Shown here piece after piece: positions 44,644 to 53,498 of a stretch of DNA of 64,000 nucleotides; the first letter of the stretch is position 1; each line of letters starts with the position of its first letter. The position numbers and the translations under genes were made by a program. Under the pieces are notes generated by a model. The model ran no database searches and had not been told where the DNA came from. It was given only the letters and a program-made list of their open reading frames with translations. This DNA comes from an uncultured Latescibacterota bacterium (GTDB lineage: Bacteria > Latescibacterota > UBA2968 > UBA8231). The stretch spans positions 930,001-994,000 of the forward strand of contig OX638377.1 of assembly GCA_951813615.1 (NCBI GenBank), read 5' to 3'.

Positions 44644-45432
44644 ATGAACGCACCCGCCGATTCTTATCCTCTCCGCTTTGACGTCGATTATCCCGACCAG
44701 CCCCGCAATCGCCTCACGACTTTTTTCCGGCTTTTTACCGTCATTCCCATCGGGATCGTCTTGGCCTTCATAGACTCCAGTATGTACAGCCTTGGTTATC
44801 TCGATTTCCTCTTCAGGTGGGTCTCGTGGGTCCCAGACAATCTCTTCAATTGGGGCCCCGACAACCCCTTCAATTGGGTCTCAGACAACCTCTTCAATTG
44901 GGACTCCGATAACTCCTTCAATTGGGTCGGCTTCTTCGGGTGGGTCCAAAACGCAGAAGGCGAATGGGAGTGGAATTCCGGCTTTGGTCTGCTCTTCATC
45001 CCGGTCCTGCTCATGCTGCTCTTCCGTCGCAAGTACCCCCGCTGGTGGTTTGACTGGAATCTCGAACTCCTGCGCTTCGCCTTCCGGGTCTCGGCTTACT
45101 TCTGGCTACTGCGCGACGAGTACCCCTCTACCGACGAAGAACAGGCCGTCCATCTCGACATCGATTACCCAGATGCCGAGCGAGATCTCAATCGGTGGCT
45201 GCCCCTAGTCAAGTGGCTTTTGGTCATTCCCCACTACATCATCCTGATCCCGTTGAGCATTGTAGTTCTTTTCTGCACCATCGTGGCTTGGTTTGCCATC
45301 CTCTTTACTGGGCGCTATCCCCGAGACTTATTCAATTTAGCAGTTGGTGTTGATCGCTGGTGGCTGCGCGTTAGCGCCTACGCTTTTATCCTAGTCACTG
45401 ACCAGTATCCACCCTTCCGGTTATCCGAATAG
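44644..45432 (+). CDS. DUF4389-type membrane protein with internal octapeptide repeats (262 aa)
   Basis: Membrane protein with a duplicated DUF4389-like pattern: LRFDVDYPDQPRNRLTTFFR near the start and HLDIDYPDAERDLNRWLPLV near residue 172. Each is followed by hydrophobic segments, and RYPRDLFNLAVGVDRWWLRV is close to the C-terminus. Between the first two membrane segments is an insertion of four W-ending octapeptides (residues 63-94, see repeat entry). Function is unknown for the family. The stop codon TAG lies within the 10-bp target duplication of the composite transposon. Before insertion the hydrolase gene now at 49366 would have started 8 nt after this stop, so the two were probably one operon. 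Confidence 0.8.
   Translation: MNAPADSYPLRFDVDYPDQPRNRLTTFFRLFTVIPIGIVLAFIDSSMYSLGYLDFLFRWVSWVPDNLFNWGPDNPFNWVSDNLFNWDSDNSFNWVGFFGWVQNAEGEWEWNSGFGLLFIPVLLMLLFRRKYPRWWFDWNLELLRFAFRVSAYFWLLRDEYPSTDEEQAVHLDIDYPDAERDLNRWLPLVKWLLVIPHYIILIPLSIVVLFCTIVAWFAILFTGRYPRDLFNLAVGVDRWWLRVSAYAFILVTDQYPPFRLSE
44830..44925 (+). repeat. Four tandem 24-bp repeats inside the DUF4389 gene
   Basis: Four in-frame 24-bp units encode VPDNLFNW, GPDNPFNW, VSDNLFNW and DSDNSFNW. Each ends in TTCAATTGG and carries a GAyAAy core; units differ at a few positions. Copy-number change by slippage would keep the frame. Confidence 0.9.
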
Positions 45433-45438
45433 GACTGC
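45429..45438 (+). repeat. Left 10-bp target-site duplication of the composite transposon
   Basis: ATAGGACTGC, ending directly at the first base of the left ISAs1 element; it contains the TAG stop of the DUF4389 gene. The identical decamer follows the right ISAs1 element at 49354-49363. Confidence 0.9.
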
Positions 45439-46699
45439 CAGGGCAATCGCACCAAAAATTGAGATTTGTCAGAGGGTTATGTTATATTTTCTGTGTCTTT
45501 TTCGATAGCGCTGGTGCGCGGCTTCTCTCCCCTTTTCCTGGAACGTTTCCCCATGGCCTCTTCGGCTGCTTCACTGATTGAACATTTTTCCCAGGTACCC
45601 GATCCACGTATCGAGCGCAGCCAAAGGCATCGTCTCATCGATATTGTGATCATTGCCGTGTGTGGCGCGATCTGCGGGGCCGACAACTGGGTGCATATCG
45701 CTGAGTTTGGACGATCCAAATACGACTGGCTAAAAACCTTTCTGGCGTTGCCCAACGGCATTCCTTCCCATGACACCTTCGGCCGCGTCTTCGCCCGGAT
45801 CTCGCCCGCGCATTTCCAGGACTGTTTCAGTGCTTGGATCCAATCACTCCTGCCCAAGCTTGAGGCGGAGATTGTGCCTATTGATGGCAAGACGTTGCGC
45901 CACTCTTATGACCGAACCTCGGGTAAAAAAGCCATACATATGGTCAATGCTTGGGCAGTGAAAAACCGACTGGTGTTAGGCCAGTGCCACGGGGAAGGCG
46001 GTCTGGACGAGATCACCCTCATTCCCCAACTGCTGCGTGTGCTGGCGCTCAAAGGCTGCATCGTCACCGTCGATGCCATCGGCTGCCACAAAAGCGTGGC
46101 CGAACAGGTCATCAACCAGCAAGGCGACTACGTGCTGGCCGTCAAGGCTAATCAGCCCAAGCTGTTGCATCCTCTGCGTCAGGTCTTCGACCGAGCGGAG
46201 CCCCAACTGCATCAGGATCTATCGGTCGACACGTTTGAGACCCACGATGAAAATCATGGCCGCATCGAGACCCGCCGGTACTGGACCACCGATCAGGTCG
46301 ACGATTTTGCCGAGGGGACCGCCTGGAAGGGCTTGGCCTTGTTCGGTATGGTCGAAGCCCAGCGACAGGTAGGCGATCAAGTCTCCGTGGAACGACGCTA
46401 CTATATCTCCAGCTTGGACAACGATGCCCAGCGGTTTGGTGAAGCGGTGCGCAGGCATTGGAGCATTGAAAATTCCTTGCACTGGATACTGGATGTGGTC
46501 TTCCGCGAAGATGACTCACGGATACGCACCGGCCATGCCCCGGAAAATATGGCCCTCCTGCGACAGATTGCCGTGAGTCTGCTCCAGCAAGAGAAGACGG
46601 CCAAGGTCGGCGTCCAGACCAAACGGCTCAAGGCCGGATGGGATCACACCTATTTGGCTAAAGTATTGGCCGCTGGGCACTTTTGATGCGATTGCCCTG
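45439..46699 (+). mobile_element. ISAs1-family element A
   Basis: About 1261 bp with ends CAGGGCAATCGCA (left) and TGCGATTGCCCTG (right), forming the left arm of the composite transposon. It carries one transposase gene. Confidence 0.88.
45553..46686 (+). CDS. ISAs1-family transposase A (377 aa)
   Basis: Intact transposase. The frame opens at 45466, but the family-like start is ATG 45553 (MASSAASLIEHFSQVPDPRI). Typical ISAs1 motifs in order: [78 protein letters not shown] and HWSIENSLHWILDVVF-RED. All are present and undamaged. It is clearly diverged from the transposase at 48101-49240, although both appear functional. Confidence 0.92.
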   Translation: MASSAASLIEHFSQVPDPRIERSQRHRLIDIVIIAVCGAICGADNWVHIAEFGRSKYDWLKTFLALPNGIPSHDTFGRVFARISPAHFQDCFSAWIQSLLPKLEAEIVPIDGKTLRHSYDRTSGKKAIHMVNAWAVKNRLVLGQCHGEGGLDEITLIPQLLRVLALKGCIVTVDAIGCHKSVAEQVINQQGDYVLAVKANQPKLLHPLRQVFDRAEPQLHQDLSVDTFETHDENHGRIETRRYWTTDQVDDFAEGTAWKGLALFGMVEAQRQVGDQVSVERRYYISSLDNDAQRFGEAVRRHWSIENSLHWILDVVFREDDSRIRTGHAPENMALLRQIAVSLLQQEKTAKVGVQTKRLKAGWDHTYLAKVLAAGHF

Positions 46700-46776
46700 A
46701 GACCCCAAACCGTATATAATTTTCAAACGGATACACTACCGAGTCGTTCTACTCTCTTGAACGAAGACAACGGCCC

Positions 46777-46792
46777 GGCCCCTTCGGGGGCC
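46777..46792. terminator. Short UUCG hairpin upstream of the cargo gene
   Basis: GGCCCC-TTCG-GGGGCC, a 6-bp stem closed by the very stable C(UUCG)G tetraloop, 78 nt after element A and 35 nt before the cargo ATG. Only TTC follows, so it may be a transcript insulator or a 5' stabilising hairpin rather than a full terminator. Confidence 0.5.
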
Positions 46793-46827
46793 TTCATCCA
46801 CACTTATTCTAGAAGGAGAGGCAGAGC

Positions 46828-48003
46828 ATGCGGCCCTCGATTTTGTTCATCCTAATTTCTCTTGCTATAGCAAGTTGCTCCGACAAACAGTCTTCACCCG
46901 TAGCACCAGCCGGTAAAACGACCGGAGATTTACCCGGCTTATTGGGTTCATTTGAACCGGATAGAACAAATACGCAAGAAGAGAACCCTTCTGAAAGTTC
47001 GGAAATTGAGGAAGAAACACAAGTAGAGTCTCCCGAACAACCGAAGTTATTTGAGATCGAGCTGCTCTTTGCTGATAATGTTCCTGAACGAGATCGAGAA
47101 TTGTTCCGTGAAGCTGTGCGAGAATGGGAGCGAGTTATTTTACAAGGGAAAAGAGATGTCGTACTTCCTTATGATTTCTTAAACGTAACTCCTGCCGTAC
47201 ATGAAGGACGCATGATAGATGATCTGCTTGTGCTGGTTAAAACTAGGGTGCCGCCGTCATCTGGTGTGCCTCGGTTTGGCTTTGAAGCCTTTGCTCGGGT
47301 GCATTATACGCGTCCTAGTGGCTATCCAGCGTTAGGACAAATCACCTATAGTGAAGATGCGAGAGATATTATAGCCAGAAATCGCGTAGATCGGGTTTCT
47401 GACTTTAACAGGAATAAAGAGGCTAATAGCTGGCCTGAACACATCGAATATATGACCGAAGATGAATTTGTAGATCAGATCATGTACGTCATGGCTCTGC
47501 ATGAAATAGGCCATCTTTTAGGTATAGGTACGACTCCAGAATGGTTTAATCTGATTAAACCTAGTGCTCATTTTGATCCACCTCAGCCTCCTAAGATATA
47601 TGGCAATGGTCAAGAAGAATTCGACTTCTTCTTTGCTGGCGAGTATGGCAATAGGGGCTTTATGCAAATACACGACTCTCTTACTAAATATTACGGCGAA
47701 TATGCCGACAACTATTTATACGGCGGTACGGCCATTCCTATGGATGATGAAAAACACCATTGGCAGGGCCTCTCCGAAACCTATCTAGATATTATGGGGT
47801 CTACGCGCGTAATTCAGAACAATGGCATTGCAAAACGCTATATATCTGCTCTGACCTTGGGCGCGTTGACCGATTTAGGATATGATGTCGATAGAAGGAC
47901 TGCTATATATAAAGCAGATTGGTACTGGCCTGATATGATTACTGTAGGCCACGCCGGGAAACCTGTCGCAAGCCCCCTGTTCACTTGTCTGGTAGGTATG
48001 TAG
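46828..48003 (+). CDS. M8 (leishmanolysin-like) metalloprotease lipoprotein, transposon cargo (391 aa)
   Basis: Lipoprotein with signal MRPSILFILISLAIASC. A low-complexity acidic linker (residues 50-75, SESSEIEEETQVESPEQ) is followed by a zinc protease domain: HEIGHLLGIG at residues 225-234 and HHWQGLSETYLDIMGS with the candidate third His at 311. ALTLGALTDLGYDVD near the end matches AITVQSLADLGYGVD of the LRR-M8 gene at 3-2363, so the catalytic domains are homologous. The ribosome-binding site AAGGAG precedes the ATG by about 10 nt. The gene is visibly richer in A+T (many AAT, ATA, TTA codons) than its neighbours, which fits import with the transposon. Substrate unknown. Confidence 0.85.
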   Translation: MRPSILFILISLAIASCSDKQSSPVAPAGKTTGDLPGLLGSFEPDRTNTQEENPSESSEIEEETQVESPEQPKLFEIELLFADNVPERDRELFREAVREWERVILQGKRDVVLPYDFLNVTPAVHEGRMIDDLLVLVKTRVPPSSGVPRFGFEAFARVHYTRPSGYPALGQITYSEDARDIIARNRVDRVSDFNRNKEANSWPEHIEYMTEDEFVDQIMYVMALHEIGHLLGIGTTPEWFNLIKPSAHFDPPQPPKIYGNGQEEFDFFFAGEYGNRGFMQIHDSLTKYYGEYADNYLYGGTAIPMDDEKHHWQGLSETYLDIMGSTRVIQNNGIAKRYISALTLGALTDLGYDVDRRTAIYKADWYWPDMITVGHAGKPVASPLFTCLVGM

Positions 48004-48088
48004 AGGGTCGCACTCGAAGTAGCCGGAGGAACAGACCTCAAACGGGAGCACTACGTCTCTGTGCATGATTGCCGATAAGCTCACCTAT

Positions 48089-49353
48089 CAGGCAATCGCA
48101 TTATAACTGTCCATGTGCCAACAGGTTAGCCAGATATTTGTTATCCCAGCCGGCCTTGAGCCGTTTGGTTTGAATGCCGGCTTTGGTTGTTTTGTCTTGC
48201 TGGAGTAGATTGAGTGCGATGTGGCGTAAGACCGCCATATTTTCCGGTCCATGTCCGCGGCGTATGCGGCATTGATCTTCGTTGAAGACGACATCTAAGA
48301 CCCAGTGTAATGAATTCTCAATAGCCCAATGCCCACGCACGGCCTGCCCCAACCGTTGGGCGTTGTTGTCCAGCGTGGAGATATAGTAGCGTCGTTCAAC
48401 CGAAACGCTATCGCCGCTTTGTCGGATGGCTTCGACCATACCGAACAGACGTAAGCCCGGCCACAGGGCATGATCGGCAAAGGGCTCAATCTGGTCGGTG
48501 GTCCAATAGTGCCGCGTTTCGCACCGCCCGTGGTTTTGGTCTTGAGTACCCCAATAATCTACGGTGGGATCGGCGTGGAGTTGCTCATCGGAGCGGTCAA
48601 AAAGCTGTTGGAGATAGGCGTGGAGTTTGGGTTGATTGGCCTTGACGGCCAGCACGTAGTCGGCGTCTTGTTCGACGACCTGCTCGGCGGTGCTTTTATG
48701 ACACCCCAACGCATCGGTGGTGACCAGACAGCCCTTGAGGTCTAACAGGCGTAATAATTCGGGGATGATCGCAATTTCTTCCAAGGCTTCTTCACAATGA
48801 AACTGCCCCAAGACCAGCCGATTGTTGACCGCCCACGCATGCACCATGTGAAGGGCGGCTTGCCCCGAGCCGGTATCGTAGGAACGACGCAGCGTTTTGC
48901 CATCCAGCGGCACCAACTCGCCTTCGTCGGCCAATCGGGGCGTCAGCGATTGCACCCAAGCGGTAAAACAGTCTTGGAAATACCAAGGCGAAATACGGGC
49001 AAATACGCGCCCGAAGGTATCATGCGAGGGAATGCCATTAGGCAGGGCCAAGAACGTCTTAAGCCAGTCGGCTTTCGCCCGGCCAAATTCGGCAATCGCC
49101 CCCCAGTTATCGGCTCCGCAGATCGCACCGCACACCGCAATCATGAGAATATCAATCAAGCGATGCGCTCGACAACGCGCAATACGGGGGTCGGGGATGT
49201 CGGCCAAATAATCCAGCAACCCCGAAGAGGAGGAGGGCATGAAGAAACACTCCAAGCAAGAGGGACAGGGGAGAACATGAACCTAAGCTCCATACAACGG
49301 ACAAAAGCAACATAACCCCATGGTAAAAAGCAACTTATAATGCGATTGCCCTG
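48089..49353 (-). mobile_element. ISAs1-family element B
   Basis: About 1265 bp, inverted relative to element A. The outer (right) end is complete: TTATAATGCGATTGCCCTG ending at 49353. The inner (left) end reads CAGGCAATCGCATTATAA, one G short of the matching outer repeat, which could weaken independent movement of this copy. Confidence 0.85.
48101..49240 (-). CDS. ISAs1-family transposase B (379 aa)
   Basis: Intact. Start taken at ATG 49240 ([20 protein letters not shown]), with GGAGGAGG directly upstream, rather than the frame start at 49255. The motifs parallel transposase [53 protein letters not shown] and [16 protein letters not shown]. The C-terminal [17 protein letters not shown] matches the same segment of A. 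The many substitutions spread along the length show that the two IS copies were distinct elements before they came to flank the cargo. Confidence 0.92.
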   Translation of the reverse strand: MPSSSSGLLDYLADIPDPRIARCRAHRLIDILMIAVCGAICGADNWGAIAEFGRAKADWLKTFLALPNGIPSHDTFGRVFARISPWYFQDCFTAWVQSLTPRLADEGELVPLDGKTLRRSYDTGSGQAALHMVHAWAVNNRLVLGQFHCEEALEEIAIIPELLRLLDLKGCLVTTDALGCHKSTAEQVVEQDADYVLAVKANQPKLHAYLQQLFDRSDEQLHADPTVDYWGTQDQNHGRCETRHYWTTDQIEPFADHALWPGLRLFGMVEAIRQSGDSVSVERRYYISTLDNNAQRLGQAVRGHWAIENSLHWVLDVVFNEDQCRIRRGHGPENMAVLRHIALNLLQQDKTTKAGIQTKRLKAGWDNKYLANLLAHGQL

Positions 49354-49363
49354 ATAGGACTGC
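49354..49363 (+). repeat. Right 10-bp target-site duplication of the composite transposon
   Basis: ATAGGACTGC directly after the outer end of element B, identical to 45429-45438. It lies immediately before the hydrolase start codon at 49366 and supplies part of that gene's ribosome-binding region (AGGA). Confidence 0.9.
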
Positions 49364-49365
49364 TT

Positions 49366-50337
49366 ATGCCTGCCTTTTCCAGCTTGCGCCTCGCTGCCTC
49401 ACCATCCACTCGGGATGCTTGGGAAGCCCAGCGTCCTGCTCTCTTGGAGACCATGCAGCAGATCATGGGGCCTCTGCCCGGACCGGAAAAACGCGGGCCG
49501 CTCGATGTCCAAGTCGATGAGGAAGTGGACTGCGGCTCTTATACTCGTCGTCTCATTACCTACGTCTCCGAGCCGGACTGTCGGGTGCCGGCTTATTTGC
49601 TGATTCCACACGCCGCTTTAGAATCTCCGGCTCCGGCCGTACTTTGTCCCCATCCCACGGACGATCGCATCGGTCACAAGGTGGTCGTCGGTTTGGGCGG
49701 TCGGGCCAACCGCGCTTATGCTGGCGAATTGGCTCAAGCAGGCTTTGTCACGCTAGCTCCGGCCTACCCACTGCTGGCCGACTACCGTCCCGACTGGCGT
49801 GCCCTCGGATACCAGTCGGGGACTATGAAGGCGATATGGGACAATATGCGTGGCCTCGATTTGCTGGCCGAACTGCCCTTTGTCGCGGGGTCGTCTTTCG
49901 CCTCCATCGGCCACTCGCTGGGCGGGCACAATTCGATCTATACCGCAGTTTTCGACTCGCGACTCGCTGTTATCGTCTCCAGTTGCGGCCTCGATTCCTA
50001 TCAAGATTATATGGACGGTGATATCACGGGCTGGACTAGCGATCGCTACATGCCGTGCTTAAAGGACTATGTTCTGACGGACCTTCCCTTTGACTTCCAC
50101 GATATGATTGCCGCGTTAGCGCCGCGCCCTTGCTTCATCTCCGCGCCTTTGGGCGACTCCAACTTCCGCTGGCGCAGCGTCGATTCAGTGGTCGAAACTG
50201 CCCGAGCGGTGTACGATCTGTACGGTGCTGGTGAGGCGCTCCAAGTGGTACATCCCGATTGCGACCACGACTTTCCCGACGCCATCCGAGAACGGGCTTA
50301 CCAGATTATCGCCGAGGCTCTGATCACCGACGACTGA
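49366..50337 (+). CDS. Alpha/beta-hydrolase (dienelactone-hydrolase/acetyl-esterase-like, 323 aa)
   Basis: Cytoplasmic-looking esterase or hydrolase with no signal peptide. The nucleophile elbow GHSLGG has Ser near residue 184. The acid is probably Asp in PLGDSNF near 264, and the base is His in DCDHDFP near 301. An oxyanion-type segment PAVLCPHPTDDRIGHK precedes the elbow. The order and length fit the dienelactone hydrolase/prolyl-oligopeptidase-like esterases; the substrate cannot be told. It starts 2 nt after the right target duplication. The original upstream gene (DUF4389) is now 3.9 kb away, so expression may depend on the transposon. Confidence 0.8.
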   Translation: MPAFSSLRLAASPSTRDAWEAQRPALLETMQQIMGPLPGPEKRGPLDVQVDEEVDCGSYTRRLITYVSEPDCRVPAYLLIPHAALESPAPAVLCPHPTDDRIGHKVVVGLGGRANRAYAGELAQAGFVTLAPAYPLLADYRPDWRALGYQSGTMKAIWDNMRGLDLLAELPFVAGSSFASIGHSLGGHNSIYTAVFDSRLAVIVSSCGLDSYQDYMDGDITGWTSDRYMPCLKDYVLTDLPFDFHDMIAALAPRPCFISAPLGDSNFRWRSVDSVVETARAVYDLYGAGEALQVVHPDCDHDFPDAIRERAYQIIAEALITDD

Positions 50338-50502
50338 CGGTTGTTGTGAGAGATTCTTAGGGCCTGTTGACTCCTAGTTCGGATGGCAACCATAGACTTG
50401 GTTTGCTATTGAACGAAGATGCGATAGTTTTTGTGCGATGTTTGCCGCGTCAGGATATTTATCGATACTTCCCATAGCTAGAGTGCGATCTCTACTTAAA
50501 AA

Positions 50503-52131
50503 ATGCTCAATTTCTTTCTGCTGCTACTGCTCCTATCCGTCCCTCTCTACGCCAACCCTCGCTTCCACGACGCCACCCAAGAAGCGGGCATCGGCTTCGT
50601 CCACGTCAACGGGGCCAACGGTAAGAAATTCGTCATTGAAACGGTCGGTCCGGGCGGCGGCTTTTTCGATTACGACGGCGACGGTCGCCTCGACATTTAT
50701 CTGATCAACGGGGCCGCTGTGCCGGGGACCGAATACGATCCTGCGCCGCAAAACGCGCTCTACCACAATCGCGGCGACGGAACCTTTGCCGATATAACGG
50801 CGCACGCAGGTGTCGGCGACACAGGTTACGGCATGGGCTGCGCGGTCGGCGACATTGACAACGACGGCGACCTCGATCTATACGTGACCAACTTCGGCGC
50901 GAATGTGCTGTATCGGAACGAGGGCGACGGAACGTTTGTGGATGTGACGGGTGCGGCCCAAGTCGGCGACGAAGGCTGGGGGGCGAGTGCTGCGTTTGCC
51001 GACATCGACCGCGACGGCTCCGTCGATTTGTACGTGGGTAACTACCACAACTTCTCCTATACCAATCATCGCGTCTGCGCCGAGGGCGGCAGCGGCTTGC
51101 AACTCTACTGCGGCCCGGAGGCCTTTGACGGGGTGACCGACGTACTGTATCGGAATAAGGGCGATGGCACCTTTGCCGACATCACGACCGCAGCCGGGCT
51201 GGGCAGCGCCGAGGGCAAGGAGCTAGGCGTGGTCTTCGGCGATGTGGATCTCGACGGCGATCCAGACCTGTATTTGGCCAACGACAAGACCTTGAACTTC
51301 TTGTACCTCAACGACGGCACTGGCCACTTTGCGGACGAAGCGCTGCTGGCCGGAGTTGCGTACAACGAGGACGGCGATGTCGAAGCGGGCATGGGCGTTG
51401 ACATGGGCGACTACGACAACGACGGCGATCCCGACCTCTTCGTCACCAACTTTCAGTGGGAGACGAATACGCTATACAAGAACCTCGGCGACGGCACCTT
51501 TGTCGATGAGACCTTCTTGGCCGGGTTGGGCAAGGGTAGTATTGCCTACTTATCATGGGGCACGCGTTTTTTCGATGTGGACAACGACGGCGACCGCGAT
51601 CTTTTTATTGCCAATGGCCACTTGGAAAGCGACGTCGAGCAATACGAGAACGCGACTTTCCCGCAGCGCAATCAGCTCTTTCTCAACGTTGGCGACGGCC
51701 GCTTTGAGGAATACGTAGAGGACGGCGGTGCCTTGTCGTTGAAACGGGTCAGCCGCGGCGCGGCCTTTGGCGACTACGACGACGATGGCGATATCGACGT
51801 GCTGGTGGCCAATGTCGTTGCCCAGCCGACCTTGATGCGCAATGACGGCGCGAGCGGCCACTGGGTGCGCCTGCGGCTGGAGGGCCGCGACAGCAATCGC
51901 GCTGGCATCGGCACCCGCGTCGAAGTCACAAGCGGTGGACAGGTGCAGACCGATGAAGTGCGCTCGGGTGCCAGCTATCTCTCGCAGAGCGATGTGCAAC
52001 TGCACTTCGGGCTAGGAGCGGCCACGAGTATCGAGCGCGTGGTCGTCTATTGGCCGAGTGGCCGGGTCGAGGAATACGCGGATTTGGGCGTCAACCAAGA
52101 GCATCTGCTCGTCGAAGGAGCGGCGCGATGA
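50503..52131 (+). CDS. CRTAC1/UnbV beta-propeller protein without TPRs (542 aa)
   Basis: Secreted (signal MLNFFLLLLLLSVPLYA, no lipobox Cys). FG-GAP/VCBS repeats with DxDxDG calcium loops fill residues 18-430 (DYDGDGRLDIYLINGA, DIDNDGDLDLYVTNFG, DVDNDGDRDLFIANGH). The UnbV/ASPIC domain spans about 445-535 (SGASYLSQSDVQLHFGLG ... VVVYWPSGRVEEY). It is homologous to the N-terminal half of 28363-31560 and 36957-40040. The TPR half is here a separate gene whose ATG overlaps this stop (ATGA). First gene of a coupled train running to 56104. The 165-bp gap upstream holds no gene. Confidence 0.88.
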   Translation: MLNFFLLLLLLSVPLYANPRFHDATQEAGIGFVHVNGANGKKFVIETVGPGGGFFDYDGDGRLDIYLINGAAVPGTEYDPAPQNALYHNRGDGTFADITAHAGVGDTGYGMGCAVGDIDNDGDLDLYVTNFGANVLYRNEGDGTFVDVTGAAQVGDEGWGASAAFADIDRDGSVDLYVGNYHNFSYTNHRVCAEGGSGLQLYCGPEAFDGVTDVLYRNKGDGTFADITTAAGLGSAEGKELGVVFGDVDLDGDPDLYLANDKTLNFLYLNDGTGHFADEALLAGVAYNEDGDVEAGMGVDMGDYDNDGDPDLFVTNFQWETNTLYKNLGDGTFVDETFLAGLGKGSIAYLSWGTRFFDVDNDGDRDLFIANGHLESDVEQYENATFPQRNQLFLNVGDGRFEEYVEDGGALSLKRVSRGAAFGDYDDDGDIDVLVANVVAQPTLMRNDGASGHWVRLRLEGRDSNRAGIGTRVEVTSGGQVQTDEVRSGASYLSQSDVQLHFGLGAATSIERVVVYWPSGRVEEYADLGVNQEHLLVEGAAR

Positions 52132-53498
52132 GGGTGCTTTTAGTCTGCCTTGCGCTATACGCCTGCGCGGAGGAAGAGACCAAAGAAAAAGTGCGTCCCG
52201 GTGCGGCCATGGATGCCGAAGTGCTCTTCACGCGCGGCACTGCGCTCGCCTCCGAGGGCCGCCATACCGAGGCTATTGACGCTTATCAGCAGGCCGCTGC
52301 GTTAGCACCTAGGTCTGCCAAAATCCACTACAACCTCGGCAATGCCTACGTGCGCCAGCTCGATTACCCCAGCGCGATGACAGCCTATCAGCGTGTATTG
52401 GCGCTGGATTCGATGCACGTGTCGGCGCGGCACAATCTCGCGGCTATGTACGTCAAACAGCTCAATTACGCTCAAGCTATTGACGAACACCGCCGGGTGC
52501 TCGCGTTAGATCCCAGCCATCTGACGACCTACTACGACCTCGGCTACATCTACTTCTTGCGCGGCGAGTACGGCGAGGTGGAGACGCTGCTGCAAGCGGG
52601 TCTGGACCGCGACTCGACCAATGCTTCCTTCTACCGGCTCTTGGGCCGGACGCGCCTGAAGGAACTCGACTTTGAGCGGGCTGCGGCGGTCCTTACGCGC
52701 GCGGTCGAGTTGGATAGTACGGACGCGGCTGCGTACGTCGATCTGGCGCAGGTGGAACTCAAGCGGCGCGAGTACGCGGCGGCTGAACGCGCTGCTCGCC
52801 GTGCCATTGCGCTCGACTCCTTATCTAAAGAGGCGTACTTCGCGCTGGCCAATGCCCTCAAGCGGCTCGGCCGCCGCGAGGAGAGCACTGAAGTGCTGGC
52901 GCAGTTCCGGGCGCTTGACCAACAGCTCGACAAAATCGACGACCAACTGCGGATGCTAGGCAACGCGCCCGACGACCACGAGGCGCGGGCGCAATTGGGC
53001 CTGCTGTACACCGAGCAGGGCCGCTTGGCCGAAGCGGCCGAAGCGTATCGGCTGGCTGTGCGCCTCGCACCGGACAGCTTGCGCTACCGCAACAATCTAG
53101 GGAATCTGTACCTGCGTTCGGGCCAATTCGCCGAGGCTGTCGCCGAGTATCAAGCCGCGCTGGCTTTGGACCCAGAATACGCCAAGGCGCACTACAATCT
53201 GGGACAGGCATACATGCGCTTGCAGCGCTTTGACGAGGCCGTGGCGAGCCTCGTCAAAGCGCGCCGCTTAGCGCCGGAAGATGCGGAGACTCATTACTTT
53301 TTGGGGCTGCTGCACGCGCGCGCTGGTGACTACGCCAAGGCCGCCGAGATGCTGACCGTTGCGGTGGCGGCCCGGCCGGACTGGCTCGACGCGCGGCAGA
53401 AGTTAGCCGTAGCGTACTTGAAATCGGGAAAGGTAGAAGAGAGCAAGCGAGAGTTGGAGGCGATTCGGCAAATGAAAGAGAGCGGGCAACATGAATAA
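52128..53498 (+). CDS. TPR-repeat lipoprotein (456 aa)
   Basis: Start ATG 52128 (ATGA overlap with the CRTAC1 gene), giving a short lipoprotein signal MRVLLVCLALYAC. The mature chain is almost entirely TPRs from about residue 35 to the end (IHYNLGNAYVRQLDYPSAMTAY, RYRNNLGNLYLRSGQFAEAVAEYQ), with a linker near 255-285 (QLDKIDDQLRMLGNAPDDHE). It corresponds to the C-terminal half of the two CRTAC1-TPR fusions. Its stop overlaps the start of the PpiC gene by 8 nt. It likely scaffolds the CRTAC1 protein and its partners at the outer face of a membrane. Confidence 0.88.
   Translation: MRVLLVCLALYACAEEETKEKVRPGAAMDAEVLFTRGTALASEGRHTEAIDAYQQAAALAPRSAKIHYNLGNAYVRQLDYPSAMTAYQRVLALDSMHVSARHNLAAMYVKQLNYAQAIDEHRRVLALDPSHLTTYYDLGYIYFLRGEYGEVETLLQAGLDRDSTNASFYRLLGRTRLKELDFERAAAVLTRAVELDSTDAAAYVDLAQVELKRREYAAAERAARRAIALDSLSKEAYFALANALKRLGRREESTEVLAQFRALDQQLDKIDDQLRMLGNAPDDHEARAQLGLLYTEQGRLAEAAEAYRLAVRLAPDSLRYRNNLGNLYLRSGQFAEAVAEYQAALALDPEYAKAHYNLGQAYMRLQRFDEAVASLVKARRLAPEDAETHYFLGLLHARAGDYAKAAEMLTVAVAARPDWLDARQKLAVAYLKSGKVEESKRELEAIRQMKESGQHE

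Larger units (their letters stand above)
45439..49353. mobile_element. Composite transposon: two inverted ISAs1 elements carrying an M8 lipoprotein gene (3915 bp)
   Basis: The outer ends are inverted repeats beginning CAGGGCAATCGCA (45439 onward, and complement ending at 49353). They are bounded by the 10-bp direct repeat ATAGGACTGC. The inner IS boundaries (AGACCCC after 46699, CTCACCTAT before 48089) show no such duplication, so the 3.9-kb unit moved as a whole. The two IS copies are related but clearly different in sequence. The cargo is the metalloprotease lipoprotein gene 46828-48003. Confidence 0.88.
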
